Positions 31,297-40,470 of a DNA stretch of 64,000 nucleotides are shown one piece after another. The translations under genes and the position numbers were made by a program. The stretch comes from an uncultured Prochlorococcus sp. (GTDB taxonomy: Bacteria > Cyanobacteriota > Cyanobacteriia > PCC-6307 > Cyanobiaceae): the NCBI GenBank assembly GCA_902600395.1, contig CACKJL010000001.1, positions 6,890 through 70,889 of the forward strand, written 5' to 3'. A model generated the notes under the pieces. It had not been told where the DNA came from and ran no database searches. It saw only the letters and a program-made list of their open reading frames with translations. Position 1 is the first letter of the stretch; each line of letters starts with the position of its first letter.

Positions 31297-31900
31297 TAAT
31301 TTCATCGATTATTTTATCAACCGCAGATTTATTTCTTATAAGATTTCTATGTTTATATACTTTTACTGATATTTTTTTCCCAAAATTTAAATTTGTCCAC
31401 CATCCAGGAAAAACCATCAAATCCCAATAAGTAAAGAAATTTATACACTCAATTTCATTAAGAAAAAAATCATTATTCTCGAGTCCTCTCAAAAACTTAC
31501 TATTTATTTTCATTTCTGATATTCCTTTAAAAGGGTATTTGGGTATTAATTGAGCCGTCAAAGTTCCTTTATGAGGGGAACCTATAGTTATTAATCTTCT
31601 TGTTCTTTTATATCCATTATATTTTTGAAGCCAGTGCCTACCAATTACTCCTCCCATAGAAAATCCCAAAATATCTATTTCTTTTTCTAAACCGTATTTC
31701 TCTAAAATTAATTCGTTTAATTTATTAGTCAAATCAAGAATTGAAGTCATTCCATATGAATGCTCAAGAGTTGGGGCAAAATATTCAATGCCAATATCAT
31801 CAAGTTTTAGGGTAATAGAAGAAAAAATACTTGAAGTATTCCAAAGACCATGAATCAATATGATAGGATTTATTTTCTCCAATACTTTAATTATTTTCAA
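31289..31900 (-). CDS. small lipase-like alpha/beta hydrolase
   Basis: An alpha/beta-hydrolase of 203 residues. The oxyanion-hole motif PIILIHGLWN (12-21) and nucleophile elbow GFSMGG (79-84, S81) are clear; TIGSPHKGTLTAQLIPKY resembles the lipase/PGAP1-like group. No signal peptide is seen, so it is likely cytosolic or membrane-associated. The substrate is unknown. The TTG start at 31898-31900 lies inside the end of folB (14-base overlap), which implies coupled translation, and the 3' end overlaps prlC by 8 bases. Confidence 0.85.
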   Translation of the reverse strand: MKIIKVLEKINPIILIHGLWNTSSIFSSITLKLDDIGIEYFAPTLEHSYGMTSILDLTNKLNELILEKYGLEKEIDILGFSMGGVIGRHWLQKYNGYKRTRRLITIGSPHKGTLTAQLIPKYPFKGISEMKINSKFLRGLENNDFFLNEIECINFFTYWDLMVFPGWWTNLNFGKKISVKVYKHRNLIRNKSAVDKIIDEIIM

Positions 31901-32249
31901 GAATTCTTACTATTGAAACCTTTCCATCAAAACCCGTGATTGGAGGATTGCATTTTGTCAAAATAATCTTAATTTTAGAAAGCTTGAATTCCTGATCAAT
32001 GATTTCTAAAATTGCCTTGGAATATTTTTCGATTGTATAACAATATATTTTCTTTGATTGATCTTTTAAAATTTGAACTAATTTTGAATAGTCAACTGTT
32101 TTTTGAATATCATCGTTAACTGTACATTTTTCAAAATCAGTCCACAAAAATATATCTAAAATAAACAGTTGTCCTGATTCCCTTTCTTCATCAAGCACGC
32201 CAACCCTAGCCCAAAGTTTAATATTCTCAATTTTTAAAAAAGTTTCCAT
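31887..32249 (-). CDS. folB: dihydroneopterin aldolase
   Basis: Folate-pathway enzyme of 120 residues that cleaves dihydroneopterin to hydroxymethyl-dihydropterin. It matches FolB in its N-terminal IENIKLWARVGVLDEERESGQLFILDIFL block, where the EER glutamate is the substrate anchor region, in TVDYSKLVQI, and in the C-terminal LTKCNPPITGFDGKVSIVRI. Length fits the small tunnel-fold family. It lies 11 bases after proA on the same strand and overlaps the following lipase-like gene by 14 bases. Confidence 0.9.
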   Translation of the reverse strand: METFLKIENIKLWARVGVLDEERESGQLFILDIFLWTDFEKCTVNDDIQKTVDYSKLVQILKDQSKKIYCYTIEKYSKAILEIIDQEFKLSKIKIILTKCNPPITGFDGKVSIVRILENN

Positions 32250-32260
32250 CTTTAAAAGTT

Positions 32261-33571
32261 TTAAAGATCTTTATGTGTATAGATAGCCTTTCCTGATGAA
32301 TAATCATCAACTATATTCCCATCACCTTCTAGGAAATATTTATAAGTGACCAAACCTTCAAGACCTACAGGTCCCCTTGGTGGAAGAGTTTGAGTAGAGA
32401 TACCAACTTCAGCTCCGAATCCATATCTAAACCCATCTGCAAACCTAGTAGAGCAATTATGAAAAACACCTGCACTATCAACTACATTCATAAATTTATT
32501 AGCAGTATTTGAATTTTCAGTAATTATTCCATCTGTATGTTTTGAACTATATTTTTGAATATGTGTGATTGCTTCCTCGAGATCATCAACAATTTTTATC
32601 GATAAAATTAAATCCAAATATTCAGTTTTCCAATCTTCTAGACTAGCCTCATACTTTAACCCTAATTCAACTGATCTCTTATCTCCAATTAATTTAACAT
32701 CATTAGAATTAAACAAAGGGATGGCCTTTTCTAAAAAAGCTGGTGCGATATCTTTATGGACTAATAAAGTTTCGATAGCATTACATGCTGCAGGATATTG
32801 AATTTTGCTATCCAAAGCGACTGATAAAGCCATCTCTAGATTTGCCTCAATATCTATAAACAAATGACAAATTCCATCCGCATGTCCTAGAACAGGAATT
32901 CTTGTATTTTCCTGAATAAATTTAACTAATTCATTACTTCCTCTTGGAATTATTAAATTAATGTATTGCTCAAGATTTAACATCGCCATGCTATCTTTTC
33001 TGCTTGTTAGTAAACATATTGCATTTTTATCAAGACCTGATTCATTTAAACCTTCTTGCAATGCCTTAACTATTGCTGTATTTGTTAAATTAGCTTCACT
33101 ACCACCTTTTAGGATTACTCCATTACCTGATCTTATTGCTAATGAACTAATCTGCATCACGGCATCTGGCCTTGATTCAAAAATAACCCCCAAGACTCCA
33201 ATTGGCACAGTTTTTCTTTCTAATTTCAATCCCTTTGAAAGCTCTCTTTTAATTTGAACTTGATTTACAGGATCAGCTAAGTCTCCAACTTTTCTTACTC
33301 CTTCAATTCCTGAATTTAATTTTGACTTTGATAACTTTAATCTAGAAAGTAAAGCCCTAGAAATACCCTTTTTTTGTGCACTTGAATAATCCGCATTGTT
33401 AGCCTCTAATATTTCTTTAGAATTTTTTTCTAGATAATCAGCCATAAAATTTAAGGCTTTAATTCGATTTTGATTTTCAGTCTGACTTATTTCTATTGAT
33501 GCCAAACGAACTTTATTAGCTTTTTCTAAAAGATCATTACCTGGTTGAGGAACTTCAAAGATATTATCCAT
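32261..33571 (-). CDS. proA: gamma-glutamyl phosphate reductase
   Basis: Second step of proline synthesis from glutamate, reducing gamma-glutamyl phosphate with NADPH. The protein has 436 residues and the ALDH fold; IGVLGVIFESRPDAVMQI (124-141), ILKGGSEA (153-160) and the catalytic cysteine C263 in YPAACNAIETLLVH are all as expected. The partner glutamate 5-kinase proB is not in this window. It is first in the leftward set proA-folB-lipase, 66 bases after the end of the TamB-like gene. Confidence 0.96.
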   Translation of the reverse strand: MDNIFEVPQPGNDLLEKANKVRLASIEISQTENQNRIKALNFMADYLEKNSKEILEANNADYSSAQKKGISRALLSRLKLSKSKLNSGIEGVRKVGDLADPVNQVQIKRELSKGLKLERKTVPIGVLGVIFESRPDAVMQISSLAIRSGNGVILKGGSEANLTNTAIVKALQEGLNESGLDKNAICLLTSRKDSMAMLNLEQYINLIIPRGSNELVKFIQENTRIPVLGHADGICHLFIDIEANLEMALSVALDSKIQYPAACNAIETLLVHKDIAPAFLEKAIPLFNSNDVKLIGDKRSVELGLKYEASLEDWKTEYLDLILSIKIVDDLEEAITHIQKYSSKHTDGIITENSNTANKFMNVVDSAGVFHNCSTRFADGFRYGFGAEVGISTQTLPPRGPVGLEGLVTYKYFLEGDGNIVDDYSSGKAIYTHKDL

Positions 33572-33637
33572 AATATTTTTTAGTTAATTTAATAATAATT
33601 CAAATTAAAGATTCTTTAAAGTAAATTTCTTTCTAAG

Positions 33638-36600
33638 TTAATATCTAAAAAATAACTGAACTTGACTTTTCCAATCCCCATTGGAATCATAAGAACCTAA
33701 TAATTCTAAGTTTGGATTTGCCTGAAAAGTCAAAATTCCTAAAGGGGAAATATCATCTCTACCTGGAACGGTTTGAAAGGCAAAATTTATCGCATCAGTA
33801 ATATCAAGCCCTATTTCGGCTACCCAAGCTTGAGAAGAAAATTCCTCACTAGAAGATGATTGATCATCATTTTCTATATCTAAATTTTCATTGGAAAAAA
33901 TATTATTTAATGAATCATTATTTTCTATTAACGCTGGATATAAAGAAAACTGAAATCTTTCACTAAATGCATCAGCATTATTAAGTTGAGAAATAAATGC
34001 TCTATTTATTAAATTTGCAGAGTTACCTCCAATTAAACCAATTATTTGTGATCTGTTGTAACTTGGCGTGCTCCTTAATTGGATTCTTCTATTTTCATCC
34101 GCGAAAGATAATTGATCTAAAAATCCTTCATAAGATGCTTCAATTTTGATAAGCCTACTATTACCGATTCCAAATGCACCATAACCACTTGAACTAGCGT
34201 CGACAGCAACATCACCCGAGACATTTAAATCCTGATTGTTTTCACTTATAGGTATTATAGAATCTGGAACTTTACTGACTAAAGAAAAATTTATAAATGG
34301 AACCACGCCACTTCTTGATGCAAATAAAATATAATTGTCTTTATTTTTATTAAGTTTAAACGGGGTAGTATATAGATTTGCTCTACCTTTCTTAAGATAA
34401 ATAAGACCTCTAGCATTTAAATCTTTTCCTACCTTGCCATTTATAGTAAGGTCTAATTTGGTATCTAAATAAGCTTGAATTATCTCTGAATATTGAAGTT
34501 TAAATTCTGGTCCAAGTTTTAATTTAAGATTATTAAAACTCAAATTATCTAGATAATTAGGCAAAGTTTCTCCTAAAAGAACTGAATTCAAAATTGTTTC
34601 ATTTGATATTATTTCAATATTTTTTTTATTATTCCAATATAATTCTGGCCAATCTTTTTTATCCTCTTTTCGTATGAGATCATTTTCTTTTTTGTTATTT
34701 TGATTGGTGCTATTAAAATTAATAAATCCATTATTAAAAGATAGAGAGCCTCCCAAAACAGGACTTTCAAATGATCCACTTAAATCGATATCTGAATCTA
34801 TTAAAAAATTAAAATTATCTTTTTCTAAATTAAATCTATTTATTTTCAAATTAATTTTTGCCTTGTCGGAATTATTCTTACTATAAAAAGGCAAAGACCC
34901 TTTAATAAAAATTTCCCCGGAATCTTCAGTCTTTGCTTTTAGATTATTGATCTCTAAAGAATCAAAATCAAAAATTATTATGCTATTAATATCTTTTATT
35001 ATATTTTTGAAAAAATCAATTTCAGAATCGTTAATTACGATAAATCCATTTAATAAAGGTTTATTTAAGGTACCTTTTAGAATCATTCTAAGATTCACAT
35101 CGCCTTCTCTAAAGGTAAAGTATTCATCAGCAAAAATATCTATTAACTCAATAAATTTTCCATTCCCAATTAATCTTAGATCTAATTTATTTGATTTATT
35201 TATAGGTATTGAGCCTTCAATATTAATTGGAATTTCAGAATCATTTATTAGAATGGAAAAATCAATTTCAAAAATAGAATTATCAAATTCAACAAGTCCT
35301 TTATCAAATATTATTGTATTATTTTTAATTGATGAATTATTGGAAGAAATTTCACTAGACAAAGATTTTTTATCAAGATCATAAAATAAATTAATATCTA
35401 ACCCTCCAAGAAAATCTCTTGGTTTATTTAAAAATATATTTGCAGTACTTAATGGTAATTTATTTATTCTTAAAGAACCTTTCCCCGTTAATAATCCGCC
35501 TTCCAAATCAATAGAAAATTCCTCTTTGTTATTCTTGTAGTCATCTTTGGGTATATCAAGATAGCCATTTAATTTTGCATTCAATTTATAATTGACTGGG
35601 CTATCGCCCTGAATAGTAATTTTTCCATTGTATCTACTTCTAAATTTATTTAAATATTTTTGCAAATTTAATTTGTCCTCTAGCACATTACTATTTTCAA
35701 TAAAGTTATTTATAAAATCGATCCTCTCTTTAAATGATTTATTATGATTGTTTATTTCCAAATCATCCAAAATATTCGATTTGCTTATAGGAATAACTTT
35801 TTTATTATCAAAGTTAAAAATATCAACAGCGGTAAGAATAGTCCAACTAGTACTTACATTCGTGAATTCTGAATTAATAAAATTATTTTTATTTGAATCA
35901 TATTCGACTTCAATTACTCCTCCATCAATTGGATACAATGAAGAATTTATATAAAAATAATTATTTTCGAAGCTGAAATCAAATAATGAATTCGCTAGAT
36001 TAATATTTCTATATTTACCTAAACTCCAAGCAAGTCGCCCAACAAGGGATGACTGGTCTGAAGAAATTGATCCTTCACCATTAATTATTCCATCGATTTT
36101 ATCAAATTGATTTTTGTTTAGAGATAATTCAAGTTCATCAAGAGGGAAATTATCCGCTCGCCAGTTATAACTATCTTTCTCTTTGACTATACCTACAGTC
36201 CCTTTATTTGAGTTAAAAACTCTTATAAAATTTGCATAATCTAGTTTAAAATCAGAATCAAATTTAATTGAAAGAAATGAAGGAATTGGAGAATATCTAT
36301 TTTTCATATTTAGCAGAAATTCATTATTTTCATTTTTAATATCTCCCTCCCATGTTTCTCTAATACGGATACCTTTAAAGTGCGGATAATCAACATTAAA
36401 GTTTATAGAAATATCAGGATCAGTAATTTTTCCTTTTAATTCTCCTTTAGCAGTAATGAAACCCCTTATATCATTTTTTCGGAAAATATTTAAATTAGAT
36501 AATTGTGTTCTATTTATTTTGAAACTAGTATCTATATCACCAAAATTAATACCTCTTCTATCAAACCAGTAGGGAACATTACCCGATAATTTAATATCTG

Positions 36601-37597
36601 GATTCAGGCTATTAACGTATCCAATACTTCCTATTAAATTAATATTATTAGAACTTTTATTAAATGGTACATAGAGATTAAAATTCGAAGTCAAAGTTCC
36701 ATAATTTAATTTTTCTGTATTTCCAATTAAATTATTATCTCTACAAAAAAACCTAGTTGAATCTGAATTTATATTCTCTGCGAAATCTTCTGGATTTATT
36801 TTTAAATTAGTAAAAGAAAATCTCCCTTCACAAAATGTACGCTTTGATGATTTATTAAATTTAAAATTAGATTTAAAGATACCTTTTTTAAATCTAATTT
36901 TTCTATTACCAATAATATATTCAGAATTCTCAAGATCTAAACCTTTAGAAAATAAATCCAGTTTTAAAAAATCTTGATTTAAATTTGTATTAAATTTTAA
37001 TTTTAAAAAACCTTTTTTATCAAAATTTGATTTTACATTTGCAATTATTTGTCTATTTCTTGACTTGTAAATAACATTACCTTTTACTTTTGTTTTTAAT
37101 CCTGCTTTATTAAACTTCAGATCTGAATATTTATTTAAGTTAAAGTTCAATTCATACTTTGATTGTGATTTTTTTGTAATTCGGTCATCTTTATAAGATT
37201 CGTCCCTTTTAAAAAAATCTCTATCTATATTGATAGCTGCTTTCTTAGGACTTATTTTTACAATCCATTTTTGTTTTAAAAAAGATCTAAAAGGCATAAT
37301 GCCCACATATACATTTTTGGCTGTAATTTCAGAATCTATATTTTTTTTATCATTAATTTTTGAATTACCCAAAGAAATACCAAGAAATCTGATCCCGACA
37401 TAATCACCTAAATCAACATTTTTATCTAAAAGATTCTCAATACTTTTTTCTAGTTCTAATTTTCTAGAACTATAAGTCTCTTTTAAAAAGTTATTTAATA
37501 AAAAAGTGCCTAAAAAACCTATAGGTAAAAGCATCCCTACCAAAAGAATCTTAGTATTTAAATTTAGAGATCTAATTTTTTTCAAGTTAGAGCCCAA
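33638..37597 (-). CDS. tamB: TamB-like (DUF490) outer-membrane biogenesis/lipid-transport protein
   Basis: A 1319-residue protein with one N-terminal membrane anchor (about 14-35) followed by a very long repetitive beta-rich, Asn/Ser/Ile-rich body and a C-terminal DUF490 domain. The C-terminal block GRANLYTTPFKLN, then ISGDVAVDASSSGYGAFGIGNSRLIKIEASYEG and RSTPSYNRSQIIGLIGG, is typical of TamB proteins in cyanobacteria. Such proteins bridge the periplasm and help deliver lipids or assemble outer-membrane proteins; the plastid TIC236 is related. No Omp85 partner gene is adjacent. The start is TTG; no alternative ATG lies before the anchor. Confidence 0.88.
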   Translation of the reverse strand: MGSNLKKIRSLNLNTKILLVGMLLPIGFLGTFLLNNFLKETYSSRKLELEKSIENLLDKNVDLGDYVGIRFLGISLGNSKINDKKNIDSEITAKNVYVGIMPFRSFLKQKWIVKISPKKAAINIDRDFFKRDESYKDDRITKKSQSKYELNFNLNKYSDLKFNKAGLKTKVKGNVIYKSRNRQIIANVKSNFDKKGFLKLKFNTNLNQDFLKLDLFSKGLDLENSEYIIGNRKIRFKKGIFKSNFKFNKSSKRTFCEGRFSFTNLKINPEDFAENINSDSTRFFCRDNNLIGNTEKLNYGTLTSNFNLYVPFNKSSNNINLIGSIGYVNSLNPDIKLSGNVPYWFDRRGINFGDIDTSFKINRTQLSNLNIFRKNDIRGFITAKGELKGKITDPDISINFNVDYPHFKGIRIRETWEGDIKNENNEFLLNMKNRYSPIPSFLSIKFDSDFKLDYANFIRVFNSNKGTVGIVKEKDSYNWRADNFPLDELELSLNKNQFDKIDGIINGEGSISSDQSSLVGRLAWSLGKYRNINLANSLFDFSFENNYFYINSSLYPIDGGVIEVEYDSNKNNFINSEFTNVSTSWTILTAVDIFNFDNKKVIPISKSNILDDLEINNHNKSFKERIDFINNFIENSNVLEDKLNLQKYLNKFRSRYNGKITIQGDSPVNYKLNAKLNGYLDIPKDDYKNNKEEFSIDLEGGLLTGKGSLRINKLPLSTANIFLNKPRDFLGGLDINLFYDLDKKSLSSEISSNNSSIKNNTIIFDKGLVEFDNSIFEIDFSILINDSEIPINIEGSIPINKSNKLDLRLIGNGKFIELIDIFADEYFTFREGDVNLRMILKGTLNKPLLNGFIVINDSEIDFFKNIIKDINSIIIFDFDSLEINNLKAKTEDSGEIFIKGSLPFYSKNNSDKAKINLKINRFNLEKDNFNFLIDSDIDLSGSFESPVLGGSLSFNNGFINFNSTNQNNKKENDLIRKEDKKDWPELYWNNKKNIEIISNETILNSVLLGETLPNYLDNLSFNNLKLKLGPEFKLQYSEIIQAYLDTKLDLTINGKVGKDLNARGLIYLKKGRANLYTTPFKLNKNKDNYILFASRSGVVPFINFSLVSKVPDSIIPISENNQDLNVSGDVAVDASSSGYGAFGIGNSRLIKIEASYEGFLDQLSFADENRRIQLRSTPSYNRSQIIGLIGGNSANLINRAFISQLNNADAFSERFQFSLYPALIENNDSLNNIFSNENLDIENDDQSSSSEEFSSQAWVAEIGLDITDAINFAFQTVPGRDDISPLGILTFQANPNLELLGSYDSNGDWKSQVQLFFRY

Positions 37598-37649
37598 AAA
37601 TAGAGTAGGCTTACAAAATATAAGAAATTAATCAGGTCAAAGCCACTAA

Positions 37650-38093
37650 ATGTCTTTTTTTGAACTATTAGAGAACACACCCAAAATTTTTGGATTCTTT
37701 GGAATATTTCTTTTCATTTGCACAATAGCAGCCTTTATATTTAATTTTGGTTTTAAATTTCGAATAATTGGAGCAACTATTTTTTCATTATTGCTTTCTT
37801 TGAGTAGTTGGGCATTTATACAAAGTTACTCCGAAAAGGTTGTAATAGAGGGTGCAAAATATGTTCCAATTGTTTATGACAATGGGTTCGATTTGATTAT
37901 TGCTAAAGCAGATGATAACTTTCCAGAAGAATCTATCAAACCAACTTTAGAACAATTATCGGAAAACTTAAGGAAAGGTAGCAGATCTGGTGCGAATGTA
38001 AAAATCAAGATAAGAAAACTTGTAAAAATTTCAGATAGTGTAAGTAAACCAGTGGTTATTGGAGAAGTTCAGAAAAATGTCAAAATGAATTAG
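37650..38093 (+). CDS. ycf51: Ycf51-like (DUF2518) membrane protein
   Basis: A 147-residue protein with two N-terminal hydrophobic segments (about 13-33 and 38-56) and a soluble C-terminal domain of about 90 residues. It matches the Ycf51/DUF2518 family, shared by cyanobacteria and red-lineage plastids, in KVVIEGAKYVPIVYDNGFDLIIAKAD and KIKIRKLVKIS. No established function is known to me. It is divergent from the TamB-like gene across 52 bases and is the first of a rightward set of poorly known genes. Confidence 0.85.
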   Translation: MSFFELLENTPKIFGFFGIFLFICTIAAFIFNFGFKFRIIGATIFSLLLSLSSWAFIQSYSEKVVIEGAKYVPIVYDNGFDLIIAKADDNFPEESIKPTLEQLSENLRKGSRSGANVKIKIRKLVKISDSVSKPVVIGEVQKNVKMN

Positions 38094-38104
38094 TATTTTA
38101 AATA

Positions 38105-38524
38105 ATGGAAAGTAAAACTTTTTTAGATTTTTTGCCAACTAATTTTAGACATGAGAAATCTTTTTTTATTCAAAATAATCTATCCGACTTTGAAAAATTA
38201 AGTAATCTTTCGGACTTAGATATAAATGAGATTCAAAGAAAATCTTCACTTTGTACATTGAATAATCTAAAGAAAATTAGAGTTATAGCTATTTTTAAAA
38301 AAGAAATTGGAATTTCTCCACCGCAAGCATATCTGCTTTTACATTGCGGTATATCTTCTATAAAATCATTATCACTATCTACTCCTTACGAATTAAAACG
38401 CAAAATTGGTAGATTAGAAAGAACTCTTAGAGTAAAAACTGAAACAGATACAACTTTTATTCTCTTGAAAGAATGGATTAAAAAAGCTAGTCAAATCGAC
38501 AAATCTATTGGGAATCCTGGATAA
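38105..38524 (+). CDS. DUF4332-like helix-hairpin-helix protein
   Basis: A 139-residue cytosolic protein. The body is a chain of short helices: LSNLSDLDINEIQRKSSL, LNNLKKIRVIAIFKKEIGISPPQAYLLLHCGISSIKSLSLSTPYELKRKIGRL. The 'GI-S---SL-----ELKRKI' pattern resembles helix-hairpin-helix repeats of the DUF4332 type, so a nucleic-acid or protein-interaction role is possible. No enzymatic motif is visible. It starts 11 bases after Ycf51 on the same strand. Confidence 0.7.
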   Translation: MESKTFLDFLPTNFRHEKSFFIQNNLSDFEKLSNLSDLDINEIQRKSSLCTLNNLKKIRVIAIFKKEIGISPPQAYLLLHCGISSIKSLSLSTPYELKRKIGRLERTLRVKTETDTTFILLKEWIKKASQIDKSIGNPG

Positions 38525-38564
38525 AAAAACTTTTTAATGTAGAATTTAAGAAAAGATAGTGATA

Positions 38565-38831
38565 ATGAAACCTTTGTTATTTGTTTTATTTTTGTTTTTC
38601 AACTCTTTATACCCTGTTTTAAGTCAATCTAACTTATTGGAAACTGTAAAAAAGAATCCAAACGAAGCTAGGAATTTATGTAAAAAGTTTAGAGAGTTTA
38701 ATTCCAAAGGTATTTCAGCTAGTTCAGATCAAGCTATAGAGTATGTATCAAACAAAAAAAAGTTAACTCCCGTTAACGCAGAGATCTTTTCTATTTACGT
38801 TATTGGGCTGCACTGCCCAGATATTATCTAA
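38565..38831 (+). CDS. small secreted protein, unknown function
   Basis: An 88-residue protein with a clear signal peptide (MKPLLFVLFLFFNSLYPVLSQS; cleavage likely near residue 20). The mature part is about 65 residues, with two cysteines (in RNLCKKF and GLHCPDI) that could form a disulfide in the periplasm. I chose the ATG at 38565; a GTG at 38559 would add two residues. No family is recognised. It starts 40 bases after the DUF4332-like gene and ends 7 bases before the CocE-family hydrolase, suggesting an operon. Confidence 0.72.
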   Translation: MKPLLFVLFLFFNSLYPVLSQSNLLETVKKNPNEARNLCKKFREFNSKGISASSDQAIEYVSNKKKLTPVNAEIFSIYVIGLHCPDII

Positions 38832-38838
38832 AGCCTAA

Positions 38839-40419
38839 ATGTCTGGTTCAAGATGGTTTGACAAGTCTCTAGTACTCAGAGATGGAGTAAGACTTATATC
38901 AAGGATTTGGGTACCTAATAGTAATGGGCAATGGCCTGCGTTATTAATGAGGCAACCATATGGCAGAGAAATAGCTTCAACTATTACCTATTCTCACCCA
39001 GAATGGTGGGCAAGCAAGGGGTATATGGTAATAATTCAAGATGTTAGAGGTATGGGTTCTTCTGAAGGAGTTTTTAATGGTTTCTCTCAAGAAGCTAGCG
39101 ACACTTCAGAAACACATGAATGGGTAAGGTCTCTAAAAGAATGTAATGGAAAACTTGGCTTATATGGTTTTTCATATCAAGGATTTACTCAACTAACTGG
39201 TGAATTAAATTCAAAGCCGCCAGATTGTTTATCTCCAGCAATGACTGGGATGAATATTAAGGATCATTGGTGCTCAGATGGAGGAGCATATTGGTGGCAT
39301 AACAATATTGCATGGGGACTTCAAATCGCAGCACTAAAAATGAAAAGAGAAAATAAATTGTTTGAGTGGGAAAAGATAAGATTAGCCTTAGAAAATAAAA
39401 GTTATTTAAGGGAAGGAGTTGATACTTTAAGTAAATATGATCCTAATAGCTTTGTTTTGGAATGGCTTAAAAATTTAAATAATTCTCGCCCATTTGAAGA
39501 ATTTAAACCAATTTCAACATGGATTAAACAACCTATGTTAATTATTGGAGGACTTTGGGATCCACATTTAAAAGGTGCCTTTGATCTTTATAAAAAATCT
39601 AAAGAAGCTGGTGGAAGCCCAGAGATTATTATTGGGAATGCGACACATCTAAATTGGTGGGAGGGATCACAAGAATCTTTATTAAAATTTTTTGATAAAC
39701 ATTTAAAATCAGATGAAAAATTTAATTCTAATAATTTTAAAAACGAGAAAAAAATATGGAATATTTCATTAAATAAATGGGAAGAATTAGATAATAAATT
39801 CCACCCTGAATTTACTTTTGGACTCAAAAGCGATGGCACAGCAAATGTAAAGGTTGAAGATGGAAGTCTGACCATAAATTCAAAAGGATCAGGATGGTTC
39901 ACAATTGTTAATGACCCATGGAGACCTACTCCATCTGACGGTGGGCATTTAGGTCCAAATCCAGGAAAGTTTAATAGAAGTATTATTGATAAACGCCTAG
40001 ATGTAGGTGTTTTTCAAACCAATTCTTTTGAAGAGGATCAATATTTAAGAGGAGTTCCCACATTAGAAATACAAGTAAAAAGTGATCAGCCCAATTTCGA
40101 TATCTGCCTTGCTTTATCTCTAGTTGAAGAAGGGAATGAAAAGGTGAATCAATTTTCAACGGGATTCTTAAGGGTTAAAAACTCCAACATAAGTGAAAAA
40201 TGCATTTATCAAATAACAATGCAGCCAACAAATATTTGTTTGATTAAAGATAGCAAGCTTCGCTTATCTATATCTGCATCAGCTTATCCCGCTATTGGAG
40301 TTAATCCTGGATTTGGGGAGAAAAATGTTGGAGCGCCTTCAGCAAATCATAGAGTTATCACTCTTAGTTTTAGCCTTAGTAAAACATTTATGAAAATGAC
40401 CCCTTTTTTTTATAAATAA
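38839..40419 (+). CDS. CocE/NonD-family (X-Pro dipeptidyl-peptidase S15-like) hydrolase
   Basis: A 526-residue alpha/beta hydrolase with an S15 catalytic domain and a C-terminal jelly-roll (PepX_C) domain from about residue 310. The Ser-Asp-His triad can be placed at S112 (GFSYQGF), D240 (GLWDPHL) and H269 (NATHLNWW). DVRGMGSSEG (68-77) is a family hallmark. Members cleave esters, amides or peptides; this one's substrate is unknown. No signal peptide is seen although a small secreted protein is encoded just upstream. Confidence 0.9.
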   Translation: MSGSRWFDKSLVLRDGVRLISRIWVPNSNGQWPALLMRQPYGREIASTITYSHPEWWASKGYMVIIQDVRGMGSSEGVFNGFSQEASDTSETHEWVRSLKECNGKLGLYGFSYQGFTQLTGELNSKPPDCLSPAMTGMNIKDHWCSDGGAYWWHNNIAWGLQIAALKMKRENKLFEWEKIRLALENKSYLREGVDTLSKYDPNSFVLEWLKNLNNSRPFEEFKPISTWIKQPMLIIGGLWDPHLKGAFDLYKKSKEAGGSPEIIIGNATHLNWWEGSQESLLKFFDKHLKSDEKFNSNNFKNEKKIWNISLNKWEELDNKFHPEFTFGLKSDGTANVKVEDGSLTINSKGSGWFTIVNDPWRPTPSDGGHLGPNPGKFNRSIIDKRLDVGVFQTNSFEEDQYLRGVPTLEIQVKSDQPNFDICLALSLVEEGNEKVNQFSTGFLRVKNSNISEKCIYQITMQPTNICLIKDSKLRLSISASAYPAIGVNPGFGEKNVGAPSANHRVITLSFSLSKTFMKMTPFFYK

Positions 40420-40470
40420 TTCTTTTTTGGTTAATCATTTGATATTATTAATCCTTAATATCTACCAGTC

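Noticed and set aside
34947..35384. 145-codon open frame opposite the TamB-like gene
   Set aside because: Low-complexity Ile/Ser/Lys-rich translation complementary to a repetitive gene; no start signal or family features.
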